From Bacteroidota bacterium (lineage in GTDB: Bacteria; Bacteroidota; Bacteroidia; Bacteroidales; JAAYUG01), in assembly GCA_029571215.1 (NCBI GenBank), contig JAKPTE010000008.1, positions 1 through 64,000 on the forward strand: a stretch of 64,000 nucleotides of DNA. Direction: 5' to 3'. Position 1 is the first letter of the stretch, and each line of letters begins with the position of its first letter. The translations under genes and the position numbers were made by a program. The notes below the pieces were generated by a model. The model saw only the letters and a program-made list of their open reading frames with translations, had not been told where the DNA came from and made no database searches. This document shows, piece by piece, positions 53,911-63,038 of the stretch.

Positions 53911-55248
53911 ATGGTCTCAGGTAAAAAAATTGTATCCCAAACCCGGAAATTCATCAGGGAAGATATCTGGAAAACATCGCCTGAACAGCATTCGCGCGGC
54001 AGGTATTTCCTTATCAGGCAGGTTAAAATATTCTTCATTGCCTTCAGGGAATTTTTCGACAAGAAGATTCAGATGAGGGCTTCTGCTCTCACGTATTATA
54101 CTCTTCTTTCTGTGGTTCCGGTTGTTGCGATGGTTTTTGGAATTGCCAAAGGGTTTGGACTGGAGCAACGGCTCGAAACCGAAATAACATCGCATCTGAA
54201 AGGTCAGGAAGAAGTTGTATCCTGGATTATCAATTTTGCACGAAACCTTCTGCAGAATGCCAACGGAGGAATTATCGCTGGCGTCGGAATGGTTGTACTC
54301 TTCTGGTCGGTAATGAGCGTATTGAGCAATATTGAAAGGTCGTTTAATGATATTTGGCAAATAAGGCAGGCACGACCGTTTGTCAGGAAATTTACCGACT
54401 ATCTTTCCATTATGTTATTGGCGCCGGTTATTATTATTCTTTCAAGCAGCGTGACAGTTTTTCTTTCTGTTCAGGTGCAATCCCTGACGGAAACAAGTAC
54501 AATACTTCAAAAACTTAGCTCTCTGATTCAGTTTCTTTTTGAACTCACACCTTATATTCTCGTCTGGTTCTTGTTTACTCTGGTTTATATTGTTATGCCG
54601 AACACCAGGGTTCGCTTCACATCAGCCCTTATTGCCGGCGTTTTGGCTGGTACGGTATTTCAGATTGTTCAGTGGGGGTATATTCATTTCCAGATCGGAG
54701 TGAACCGTTACAGTGCTATATACGGAGGATTTGCTGCATTACCCTTGTTTCTGGTCTGGCTTCAGCTCAGTTGGCTGATTATCTTATTCGGAGCAGAAAT
54801 ATCCTTTGCTAATCAGAATGTCGAAAAATATGAATTTGAATCGGAATCCCTTCATATAAGCCACTATTATCGGCGAATACTAACCTTGTACATTGTGCAT
54901 TTTGTCGTAAAAAAGTTCATTAATGGAGATGCACCTCCAACGGCACAGGAAATTGCCCATCAATTGAAAATGCCGGTGCGTATAGCACGGGATATAATAT
55001 ACGAATTGGTATCGTGCCGGATATTTAATGAAACAGTGACCCCCAGTATCAAGGTATATGGCTATCAGCCAGCACGCGATGTCAACAGCCTAACGGTAGC
55101 CTGGGTAATCAGCACTATTGAAAAACGGGGAATAGACAATATCAGTGTGACTGATTCCCGCGAACTGAAAAGACTAACATCCATTCAGGAAAATTTTCTG
55201 AAAGCGGTCGAAAATGCTCCTGATAATATCCTAATCAAAGATATTTGA
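53911..55248 (+). CDS. YihY/BrkB membrane protein with soluble C-terminal extension
   Basis: 445 aa. Six helices (about 45-305: MRASALTYYTLLSVVPVVAM, GIIAGVGMVVLFWSVMSVLS, YGGFAALPLFLVWLQLSWLI), then about 125 cytosolic residues not found in E. coli YihY (about 290 aa). The tail (DAPPTAQEIAHQLKMPVRIA, RDIIYELVSCRIFNETV) has the pattern of a winged helix-turn-helix. Function unknown; the old RNase BN name for the family is wrong. Confidence 0.88.
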   Translation: MVSGKKIVSQTRKFIREDIWKTSPEQHSRGRYFLIRQVKIFFIAFREFFDKKIQMRASALTYYTLLSVVPVVAMVFGIAKGFGLEQRLETEITSHLKGQEEVVSWIINFARNLLQNANGGIIAGVGMVVLFWSVMSVLSNIERSFNDIWQIRQARPFVRKFTDYLSIMLLAPVIIILSSSVTVFLSVQVQSLTETSTILQKLSSLIQFLFELTPYILVWFLFTLVYIVMPNTRVRFTSALIAGVLAGTVFQIVQWGYIHFQIGVNRYSAIYGGFAALPLFLVWLQLSWLIILFGAEISFANQNVEKYEFESESLHISHYYRRILTLYIVHFVVKKFINGDAPPTAQEIAHQLKMPVRIARDIIYELVSCRIFNETVTPSIKVYGYQPARDVNSLTVAWVISTIEKRGIDNISVTDSRELKRLTSIQENFLKAVENAPDNILIKDI

Positions 55249-55277
55249 AAATTTCTGGTTGATTTTCTCAGAGTACC

Positions 55278-58061
55278 TCAGCTTTCTGCCTTTGGTATGG
55301 TAAAGTAAAAGGTTGAACCTTTGCCCAATTCAGACTCAACCCATATTCTTCCACCCATCATTTCAATAAAAGCTTTGCTTATGGAGAGTCCAAGTCCTGC
55401 TCCTTCATAATTGTTACTTCTCGTATTTTCTCCCTGCCGGAAGCGCTCAAATATCTGTTCTTTATCCTGATCGTTCATACCAATTCCGGTATCCCTGACA
55501 AACACAATTATCTCATTGTTCTTTTCTTCAAAACCTGTTTCAATGGTCCCTTCCGCGGTAAACTTAATGGCATTTTTCAACAGATTGGATAAAATCTGAT
55601 AAAGTTTTGTTCTGTCGGCAATTACATAGACCTTCCTGGGTATTTTGGAATAGGTTGTGCTGATGGTCAGATTTTTCTTTTTTGCCTCGTTATTAAAAAA
55701 ACTGACCGCCTCATCGAGCAGAGCAACCAGGTCGGTTTTTTCCTTACGAATAACAACCTGACCTGCCTCAATTTTTGAGATATCAATGATATCGTTGATG
55801 ATACCCAGCAAACGGTAACTGCTGTTACGGATAATATTTATATATTCCCTTTGTTTTTGCAACGTTATGTCAGGATCATTCAGCAGCTCACAGAAACCAA
55901 TAATACCGTTCATAGGCGTTCTGATTTCATGACTCATGTTGGCAAGAAAAGCTGTTTTGAGCCTGTCACTTTCTTCTGCCCTAATTCTGGCCTCGGTAAG
56001 TTCCTGTTCGATTTTTTTAAGATAGGTGATGTCGGTGATGACAGCCACTCTGGCTGATTTACCTTCAAAAATAAGATCATGCGAATGGGCGATGATGGTT
56101 ATCAGGGTTCCGTCTTTTTTCCGGTGATGCCACTCGCCTGCGAAAGCATAGCCTTTCAGTCGTTCTGCAAGCTTTCGTATAGGTTCCTTCTCTTCTTCAG
56201 GATACAAATCCGGTAAATGCATGGTGGCAATTTCATCCGGATGGTATCCGTAATTCCTTAAAAATGCTTCATTTACAGCTAGCATCTGAAGGGATTCCTT
56301 TTCATATATCAGCATGGGGGCAGGATTATGCTCAAACAGAAAGCGGTAGATCGCTTCTTTTTCCTGCAAAAGCATTTCCTTCTCTAACCGTTCCGAAATA
56401 TCGGTATGGGTTCCTATCATCCTCACTGGTTTCCCGTTGTTGTCATACTCAATCACCTTACCTCTGTCCAGTATCCATTTATAAGACCCATCCTTGCACT
56501 GCATACGGTGCTCGTTTCGGTACATTTCAGTGTCTCCCCTCAGGTGCTTTTCAACATCTTCCCATGCTTTTTCGATATCGTCGGGGTGTACCCTTTTCTC
56601 CCATTCTGTCAGTGAATTTCCGATTTCATCCTCTTTATAGCCCAGCATGTTTTTCCATTGCCTTGAAAAAAATACCCTTCCTGAAGGGATGTCCCAATCC
56701 CATAACCCCTGTTCAGTTCCTTCTATGGCAAATTTCCAACGTGCTTCAGCTTTCCGCAGCTCTTCCTCCGTTTTTTTCAAAACATCTATATCGGTAAAGG
56801 CTCCGGCAATTTGTATTGGTTTCCCTTCATCATCCCTTTTTATTACTTTTCCCCGCATAAGAACCCAGCGGGTTTCACCGGATGTGCCTTCAACAGGGAA
56901 TTCAGTCTGAAATGAATCTTCCCCGGCACTGCAACGATCCAGTACCTTCGATATTTCTTCTCTTGCTTGTTCCGAAAAGATGACGGCCCATTCTTCTTTT
57001 CTCAAAGTCCCTCGCTTTGGCGAAACCGAAAAGATTTCATAAAACCCGGGGCTGACACTCATAATGCTTTCAGGGAAGAATATTTCAAACAGTCCGTCCC
57101 GTGTAGCCTGAACGGCTGTTCTGTACTGTTCTTCACTGCGCCGGAGATCGGTAAATGCTTTTTCCAGTTCACTGGTTTTCTTCCTAACCTGCCTCCTCAG
57201 CATCAGGCTGAATGCTATCAATGCTAAGATTAAAGACCCTACTGCTATTAGAATTACAAGTATTGCCCGGTAATATTTTGGATTAATCAGAGGTTCCCCG
57301 AGCCAGCGGCTTTCAATCGCCTTCCGCTCAGCATCGGTTATTTTTTCAAATCCTTCCTCCACCAGCCTGAGAACGTCTTCCCTGCCCTTGAGTACGGCTC
57401 TGTGAAATGCTCCGGTGTAAAGATTGAGCGACTGCCTGTATTCTCGATCAAGGCTTTTTTTGTACAAAAGATAAAGAGCAGGTGGTTCATCGATTGTGAA
57501 CACTTTCAGATTTCCTTCGGCAGCATCATTTATAATGGCTTCATAACTCGGGTACTCAACAATTGTATTGATCCCGTTTTTTCGTAACACTTCAATACTT
57601 GCATCTCCTGCCTTTGCTCCAACAGTAAATCCGCGCAGGGTTTTGAAATCGGTTATACCGCTTAAACTTCTGTGGAAATAAACCGGTACCCGGATTTGCA
57701 CATAAGGTTTTGAAAAAGTCAGTTTTTTTGCACGTTCCTCTGTAAAAAATACCGTTTCGAGAACATCGGCCTTCCCTTCCAGCATAAGGGACTGCGCTTT
57801 GTTCCAGTCGGTAGCAATCCATTCAACCTGAATCCCTGTCTTTTTACTCCACAAACTCCACTCATCAATGAGAATCCCGTTCAATTTACCATCCTCATCC
57901 CTGAAAATAAAGGGAGGATAGTTATCATCTGACGCAACTATAATTTTCTCAGGTTGCTGGACAAGAGAGGCCTCAATATGTTGGGTAAGACCTAAGAGAA
58001 GCAGGAATAAGATGCCTGTTGCAACAGAAACAGAGCAATTATTATGCCTATAACGGGCCAT
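55278..58061 (-). CDS. sensor histidine kinase with periplasmic SBP domain and three PAS domains
   Basis: 927 aa from the ATG at 58061 (MARYRHNNCSVSVATGILFL); 58112 is a second ATG, and the track's 58172 is a TTG. After the signal helix comes a periplasmic solute-binding-protein family 3 domain (about 40-265, IIVASDDNYPPFIFRDEDGK), one helix (about 270-292), three PAS domains (about 310-430, 435-560 and 565-690), a HisKA domain (ANMSHEIRTPMNGIIGF) and HATPase (NLLKNAIKFTAEG, VRDTGIGMNDQ, EGAGLGLSISKAFIEMMGG). It senses a small molecule outside, perhaps an amino acid. No cognate regulator is adjacent. Confidence 0.92.
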   Translation of the reverse strand: MARYRHNNCSVSVATGILFLLLLGLTQHIEASLVQQPEKIIVASDDNYPPFIFRDEDGKLNGILIDEWSLWSKKTGIQVEWIATDWNKAQSLMLEGKADVLETVFFTEERAKKLTFSKPYVQIRVPVYFHRSLSGITDFKTLRGFTVGAKAGDASIEVLRKNGINTIVEYPSYEAIINDAAEGNLKVFTIDEPPALYLLYKKSLDREYRQSLNLYTGAFHRAVLKGREDVLRLVEEGFEKITDAERKAIESRWLGEPLINPKYYRAILVILIAVGSLILALIAFSLMLRRQVRKKTSELEKAFTDLRRSEEQYRTAVQATRDGLFEIFFPESIMSVSPGFYEIFSVSPKRGTLRKEEWAVIFSEQAREEISKVLDRCSAGEDSFQTEFPVEGTSGETRWVLMRGKVIKRDDEGKPIQIAGAFTDIDVLKKTEEELRKAEARWKFAIEGTEQGLWDWDIPSGRVFFSRQWKNMLGYKEDEIGNSLTEWEKRVHPDDIEKAWEDVEKHLRGDTEMYRNEHRMQCKDGSYKWILDRGKVIEYDNNGKPVRMIGTHTDISERLEKEMLLQEKEAIYRFLFEHNPAPMLIYEKESLQMLAVNEAFLRNYGYHPDEIATMHLPDLYPEEEKEPIRKLAERLKGYAFAGEWHHRKKDGTLITIIAHSHDLIFEGKSARVAVITDITYLKKIEQELTEARIRAEESDRLKTAFLANMSHEIRTPMNGIIGFCELLNDPDITLQKQREYINIIRNSSYRLLGIINDIIDISKIEAGQVVIRKEKTDLVALLDEAVSFFNNEAKKKNLTISTTYSKIPRKVYVIADRTKLYQILSNLLKNAIKFTAEGTIETGFEEKNNEIIVFVRDTGIGMNDQDKEQIFERFRQGENTRSNNYEGAGLGLSISKAFIEMMGGRIWVESELGKGSTFYFTIPKAES

Positions 58062-58168
58062 GCACGTGCATAAACGTATAACAATAAAATCATTATGCAC
58101 TATTGAGTTCATTCTGCCATCTGGACAATATGTCAAATTTATTGAATTGTTATAACTTACACAAATAT

Positions 58169-59545
58169 TCAATCTGCTGATTTCGCCTTTTTACCTCTTG
58201 CCAGAGAAGCAAAAACACCCAACAGGCTCAGTCCTGAAAAGGAGAGAAACAATACCCTACTGGCATGAAGAAATGCTTCCTGGTTGGATGGATTGATCTG
58301 ATTTTTCCCAATGAAAACAGAAAGCACCAGCATGGCAATTCCCATACTCATCATCTGTCCTGTAAGCCGCATCGTTCCAACCATTGCCGAAGCAACCCCG
58401 AGAAATTCCCTTGAAACCGACCCCATGATAGCATTGGTATTGGGTGATGAAAACAGGGCAAAACCGATTCCAAGTATCACAAGAGCAATTAGAAGCCATG
58501 AAACATTTGTATCGGTCTGTATTCCTGCAAGAATAAAAAGTCCTGCCGTGCAAAGGGCCATTCCGGCTGAGGCAACGATCCGTGGATCAATATGATCGGA
58601 AAGCCTGCCGCTAAGGGGTGAGAGCAATGCCATCAGCACTGGTTGGGTCAGAATAATTAAACCGGATTCACGGGGCCCGAAATGTTTTATGTACTGCAGA
58701 TAAAGACTTAAAAGAAATACAATTGCCGATGTGGCACTGTAGTTAATCAGGGCAGCAAGATTGGAAAATGCGAACGTTCGGTTGCGGAATAGCAAACCGG
58801 TATCAATCAGAGGACTTCGGGCTTTCTTCTCGTAGAAAAGAAAAACGGCACCTAAGAACATCCCGGCAGTTACCACGGCAAAGCCCCATCCCTCCCTGAG
58901 CTTTGGTAATCCGGTCATGATAAGAACAAGCGATATCGCATATAACATAGAACCCGTCCAGTCAAAGGTTGCCGCAAGATCGGATTTCCATTCTGATCTT
59001 AGATAAATTAAAACAAGAAATATTACCGTCAGACCAACTGGAATTCCGGCCCAGAAAATGCTCCTCCAGCCGAAATGCTCAGTGAGAAATCCACCGATAA
59101 AGGGTCCGGCCGAAAGACCAAGATATACTCCCGAAACATTGAGCCCAAGAGCCCGTCCTCTTTTCCCTGCCGGAAATACTGAGGTGATGATTGCTGTTCC
59201 GGTTGCCGCAACCATCGTACTTCCAATTCCCTGCATGATGCGCGAAACGATCAGCATGACGGCATTGACCGACATACCTGCAACAGCTGTTGCCAGAGTA
59301 AAGATAATGATCCCCAGCAGGAAAATCCGTTTGCGTCCGGCAATGTCAGCGAGCTTCCCTGAAGGAAGAAGAAAAACAGCCGCCGATAAGAGAAAAGAAC
59401 TCGGAATCCAGCTCATGGCCATGGCATTCATTTTCAGATCCCGGGCAATTGCAGGAAGAGCAATATTGACCGAAGATAGCAGGAATGGAGTCAGGAATGC
59501 CCCGATCGCAGAAATCACCAGGACGGTTCTTTGTTCCCTGTTCAT
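58169..59545 (-). CDS. MFS drug:proton antiporter, DHA2 (14-TM) type
   Basis: 458 aa with about 14 hydrophobic helices. Family motifs are LPSGKLADIAGRKRIFLLGI (motif A), VSRIMQGIGSTMVAATGTAI (motif C/D-like) and GLSAGPFIGGFLTEHFGWRS. Exports lipophilic compounds or drugs; substrate unknown. It is divergent from the his operon, and the histidine kinase gene lies downstream on the same strand. Confidence 0.93.
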   Translation of the reverse strand: MNREQRTVLVISAIGAFLTPFLLSSVNIALPAIARDLKMNAMAMSWIPSSFLLSAAVFLLPSGKLADIAGRKRIFLLGIIIFTLATAVAGMSVNAVMLIVSRIMQGIGSTMVAATGTAIITSVFPAGKRGRALGLNVSGVYLGLSAGPFIGGFLTEHFGWRSIFWAGIPVGLTVIFLVLIYLRSEWKSDLAATFDWTGSMLYAISLVLIMTGLPKLREGWGFAVVTAGMFLGAVFLFYEKKARSPLIDTGLLFRNRTFAFSNLAALINYSATSAIVFLLSLYLQYIKHFGPRESGLIILTQPVLMALLSPLSGRLSDHIDPRIVASAGMALCTAGLFILAGIQTDTNVSWLLIALVILGIGFALFSSPNTNAIMGSVSREFLGVASAMVGTMRLTGQMMSMGIAMLVLSVFIGKNQINPSNQEAFLHASRVLFLSFSGLSLLGVFASLARGKKAKSAD

Positions 59546-59638
59546 ACGCTCTGCTGTATTACCAAAATAATCTGTTTTCCAGCAATAATTCTATGAGGCG
59601 GCAAAGTAAAATATTCTTGTGAATAAATTTCAACCCGT

Positions 59639-59668
59639 TTTGTATAATTTTAATTTTTTTTATCTTTG
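59639..59668 (+). promoter_or_regulatory. Bacteroidota promoter of the his operon
   Basis: TTTG (59639-59642), 18 bp spacer, TATCTTTG (59661-59668). Initiation is expected near 59675, 10 nt before the leader ORF. Confidence 0.7.
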
Positions 59669-59684
59669 CACATCAGTAAGAAGT

Positions 59685-59747
59685 ATGAAAAAAGGTATTG
59701 CATATCAGATTCATGGTCATCATCATCATGTTGATGCCGGGATCTGA
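59685..59747 (+). CDS. hisL: his operon leader peptide (attenuator), five His codons
   Basis: ATG to TGA, 20 residues: MKKGIAYQIHGHHHHVDAGI. His is at positions 10, 12, 13, 14 and 15. It is far too short for the ORF track. It lies right after the promoter and before an antiterminator/terminator pair and hisG, so it should stall ribosomes when His-tRNA is low. Confidence 0.9.
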   Translation: MKKGIAYQIHGHHHHVDAGI

Positions 59748-59750
59748 TTG

Positions 59751-59809
59751 TGCAGTGCATTTTAAAGAATATCCCTAAGGTTTGCAGCACTGCAAACCTT
59801 TTTTGTTTT
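59751..59809 (+). terminator. his attenuator: antiterminator plus intrinsic terminator
   Basis: The terminator is AAGGTTTGCA, loop GCAC, TGCAAACCTT (59777-59800), a perfect 10-bp stem followed by a T-run (59799-59809). TGCAGTGC (59751-59758) can pair with GCACTGCA (59787-59794), which includes the loop and part of the 3' arm, so it acts as antiterminator. The leader stop codon (59745-59747) places a finished ribosome over 59751-59758, allowing termination when histidine is plentiful. Confidence 0.85.
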
Positions 59810-59822
59810 AAACACATTGTGT

Positions 59823-60680
59823 ATGGAAATTGTGAAATTAGCCATTCAAAAATCAGGGAGACTGAGTGAAAAGTCGCTCCAGTTGCTTTCGGAGTGTGGT
59901 ATTGGATTTGAAAACGGAGAGCGCCGGCTTGTGGCACGGGCGCATAATTTTCCTGTGGAACTCCTTTTTCTCCGCGATGACGATATCCCGCAGTACGTTT
60001 CTGATGGAGTGGCTGATGCAGGAATTGTGGGTGAAAATATCATTGCCGAAAAGGAATACCCTGTACCTGTCATGGAAAAACTTGGTTTTGCCCGTTGCCG
60101 CCTTTCTCTGGCTGTTCCAAAATCAGTCAGTTACAGTGGGACTGAATGGCTTCAGGGAAAACGGATTGCAACATCCTATCCCGGGATTCTGAAGAGGTTT
60201 CTTACTGAAAAAAATCTGGAAGCGGATATCCATGAAATCAGCGGAAGCGTGGAAATCGCTCCAGGAATAGGGCTGGCTGATGCCATTTTCGATATTGTTA
60301 GTTCCGGAAGCACGCTCATCAGCAACGGACTGAAAGAAGTGGAAACCATTATGCATTCCCAGGCTGTTCTGATAAAAAATGCCCACCTTTCCCAGGAAAA
60401 AAATCAGATTCTTGACCGGATGCTTTTCAGAATAAGGGCTGTTCAGAAAGCAAAGAGCAATAAATATATCCTGCTGAATGCCCCCAACGAAAGCATTCCT
60501 GAAATAACCCGTCTGATACCGGGAATGAAAAGCCCAACCGTGATACCATTGGCCATGGAAGGCTGGAGCTCGCTTCATTCCGTTGTAAATGAAAATGATT
60601 TCTGGGAAGTTATTGGTAAACTGAAAGAACTTGGAGCACAGGGAATTCTTGTCATTCCTATTGAAAAGATGATTGTATAG
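59823..60680 (+). CDS. hisG: ATP phosphoribosyltransferase, long form
   Basis: 285 aa from the ATG at 59823; the track's 59817 is a TTG. First step of His synthesis (ATP plus PRPP to PR-ATP). Catalytic domain MEIVKLAIQKSGRLSEKSLQ, GVADAGIVGENIIAEKEY and the PRPP loop IFDIVSSGSTLISNGLKEV. The C-terminal ACT-like regulatory domain (about 215-285: KSPTVIPLAMEGWSSLHSVV) makes it the long HisG, feedback-inhibited by His and not needing HisZ. Confidence 0.96.
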   Translation: MEIVKLAIQKSGRLSEKSLQLLSECGIGFENGERRLVARAHNFPVELLFLRDDDIPQYVSDGVADAGIVGENIIAEKEYPVPVMEKLGFARCRLSLAVPKSVSYSGTEWLQGKRIATSYPGILKRFLTEKNLEADIHEISGSVEIAPGIGLADAIFDIVSSGSTLISNGLKEVETIMHSQAVLIKNAHLSQEKNQILDRMLFRIRAVQKAKSNKYILLNAPNESIPEITRLIPGMKSPTVIPLAMEGWSSLHSVVNENDFWEVIGKLKELGAQGILVIPIEKMIV

Positions 60681-60699
60681 TTACCTAATGTCGTCGATT

Positions 60700-61995
60700 A
60701 TGCAGATTATAACTGATCCACCAAAAAATAAATGGCCAGAATTGCTGGCCCGGCCTCTGCTGAACAGTGATGCACTGGAAGACTCTGTAAAAAAAATCCT
60801 GGAAGAGGTTCGGCAGGAAGGGGATCGTGCTGTTCGTTCCCTCACAAAAAGGTTTGATGGAGCCGATATACCCATATTCCGGGTGACACCGGATGAATTC
60901 GATCAGGCCGATGCCCGGCTTTCTTCCGATACCAAAAAAGCAATAGCCACTGCTATTGAAAACATCACCCGGTTCCACAAAGCGCAAATGCCTGCAAAAA
61001 TAAGGATCGAAACAACTCCCGGTGTACAGTGCTGGCAAAAAAGTGTTCCCGTTCATAGTGTAGGACTTTATGTTCCTGGCGGTTCAGCTCCGCTTTTTTC
61101 TACCGTTCTTATGCTCGGAATACCTGCCAGGCTGGCTGGTTGTGAACGAATCATTGTCTGCACACCGCCCGGAAAAGATGCAGCCATTCATCCGGCAATA
61201 CTTTATTCGGCCAAAGCAATCGGAATTACCGAAGTTTACAAAGTGGGAGGAGTACAGGCTATTGCAGCCATGGCTTACGGTACAGAAACCATTCCGGCTG
61301 TAAATAAAATTTTCGGCCCCGGAAACCAGTATGTTACGATTGCCAAACAAATAGTCAGTCGCCAGGGAGTTGCTATTGACCTTCCGGCTGGTCCGTCAGA
61401 GGTACTGGTGGTCGCTGATGAAACAGCCATCCCTTCCTTTGTGGCTTCCGACTTGCTGGCCCAGGCAGAACATGGCCCCGATAGTCAGGTCATCCTGATA
61501 ACCACCCATCCTGAAATTGTAGAACCCATATTGTCAGAACTTAAAACCCAACTCGCAGCTCTGCCCCGTCGAAACATTGCCGAAAAAAGCCTTTCCGGAA
61601 GCAAAGTATTTATTGTGAGGGATAACCAAACCATGATGGATATGGTTAATGAGTATGCTCCCGAGCATTTGATTATTGCTGCCCGAAATGCTGAAACCCT
61701 TGCGGAACTGGTTGTCAATGCCGGTTCGGTATTCATAGGTAACTATTCCCCTGAAAGTGCAGGTGATTATGCCTCAGGCACAAACCATACCCTCCCGACC
61801 TACGGCTATGCCAAAGTTTTCGGAGGGGTCAGCATCGACTCCTTTATGAAGAAGATTACCTTCCAGGAACTGTCGGAGTTTGGCCTTCGGAATCTGGGAC
61901 CGGCTGTGATGAATATGGCGGCTGTCGAAGAACTCGAAGGACATCGCAACGCCGTAAAAATTCGTTTTGATTACCTGAGCAAAAAACAAAGCTGA
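60700..61995 (+). CDS. hisD: histidinol dehydrogenase
   Basis: 431 aa from the ATG at 60700 ([20 protein letters not shown]); 60688 is another possible ATG, while 60673 in the track is a TTG inside hisG. Last two oxidations to histidine, NAD- and Zn-dependent. [55 protein letters not shown] and [20 protein letters not shown] are the family blocks. It ends 1 bp over the hisC start. Confidence 0.96.
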   Translation: MQIITDPPKNKWPELLARPLLNSDALEDSVKKILEEVRQEGDRAVRSLTKRFDGADIPIFRVTPDEFDQADARLSSDTKKAIATAIENITRFHKAQMPAKIRIETTPGVQCWQKSVPVHSVGLYVPGGSAPLFSTVLMLGIPARLAGCERIIVCTPPGKDAAIHPAILYSAKAIGITEVYKVGGVQAIAAMAYGTETIPAVNKIFGPGNQYVTIAKQIVSRQGVAIDLPAGPSEVLVVADETAIPSFVASDLLAQAEHGPDSQVILITTHPEIVEPILSELKTQLAALPRRNIAEKSLSGSKVFIVRDNQTMMDMVNEYAPEHLIIAARNAETLAELVVNAGSVFIGNYSPESAGDYASGTNHTLPTYGYAKVFGGVSIDSFMKKITFQELSEFGLRNLGPAVMNMAAVEELEGHRNAVKIRFDYLSKKQS

Positions 61996-63035
61996 TGAAC
62001 CTCGATCTGTATTTCCGGCCCTCAGTATTATCCCTGACTCCCTATTCTTCTGCTCGTGATGATTTCCAGGGAGAGGCCTCGGTTTTTCTTGACGCCAATG
62101 AAAATCCTTACAACAGTCCCTATAACCGTTACCCGGATCCGCACCACAGAAAACTAAGGAAGCGAATTGCCGAACTGAAAAATGTGCCTCCGGAATCCAT
62201 TTTTCTTGGAAACGGAAGTGACGAAGCCATCGACCTGCTAATCAGGGCTACTTGCGAACCGGGTGTACATTCGGTGCTGGCAATTGATCCTACTTACGGT
62301 ATGTATGCCGTTGCTGCTGCTGTGAACAATGTCAGATATACCGGGGTTCTTCTGAAAGAGGATTTTTCTCTTGACAGGGAGAAATTGCTCGGGGCGGTCA
62401 CTTCACAGACCAGACTGCTGTTCCTCTGCTCTCCCAATAACCCAACAGCCAATAGTTTTGACCCGGCAGATATTGCATACCTTGTCAGAAATTTTCAAGG
62501 ACAGGGACTGGTGGTACTCGATGAAGCGTATATTGATTTTTCCCGCTATCCGGGTTTTCTCGGGCGATTGCAGGATTTTGAAAACCTGGTCATCTTGCAG
62601 ACTTTCTCCAAAGCATGGGGGCTTGCAGGAGTGCGACTGGGGATGGCGTTCGCAAATCCTGACATTATTAAAATACTCTATAAGATCAAGTATCCATATA
62701 ATATCAATGTGCTCACCCAGGAACTTGTCATTGACTTTCTCAGCAAACCATACCTGAAAGATCAGTGGGTGGAGATGATTCTCAGCGAACGTACCATACT
62801 CGCACAAAGGCTCGCCGGATTGCCATTTGTCAAAATGGTTTATCCTTCGGATGCGAATTTTCTTCTGGTACAGGTTGATGAAACGGAGAAAATATACAAC
62901 TGGTTGTGCGGTCAGTCCGTTATTGTGCGCAATCGCTCCAACGTGAACCTGTGCTCCGGATGCCTGAGGATAACGGTGGGAACACCGGAAGAAAACCAAA
63001 AATTGCTGGATGCTCTATCATATTATAAAAAATAA
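61995..63035 (+). CDS. hisC: histidinol-phosphate aminotransferase
   Basis: 346 aa PLP enzyme of fold type I. FLDANENPYNSPYNRYPDPH, IFLGNGSDEAIDLLIRATCE, LCSPNNPTANSFDPADIAY and the PLP lysine region LQTFSKAWGLAGVRLGM are present. The ATG shares its A with the hisD stop (TGATG), so translation is coupled. Confidence 0.97.
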   Translation: MNLDLYFRPSVLSLTPYSSARDDFQGEASVFLDANENPYNSPYNRYPDPHHRKLRKRIAELKNVPPESIFLGNGSDEAIDLLIRATCEPGVHSVLAIDPTYGMYAVAAAVNNVRYTGVLLKEDFSLDREKLLGAVTSQTRLLFLCSPNNPTANSFDPADIAYLVRNFQGQGLVVLDEAYIDFSRYPGFLGRLQDFENLVILQTFSKAWGLAGVRLGMAFANPDIIKILYKIKYPYNINVLTQELVIDFLSKPYLKDQWVEMILSERTILAQRLAGLPFVKMVYPSDANFLLVQVDETEKIYNWLCGQSVIVRNRSNVNLCSGCLRITVGTPEENQKLLDALSYYKK

Positions 63036-63038
63036 GTT

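Noticed and set aside
53703-53924. Plus ORF of 73 codons before the YihY gene
   Set aside because: No domain, and it overlaps an opposite ORF of equal quality and the YihY start.
59650-59937. Minus ORF across the his leader
   Set aside because: Antisense of the leader and the start of hisG, and it would cover the promoter and attenuator.
60673-60700. TTG start of hisD inside hisG
   Set aside because: HisD family N-termini match the ATG at 60700.
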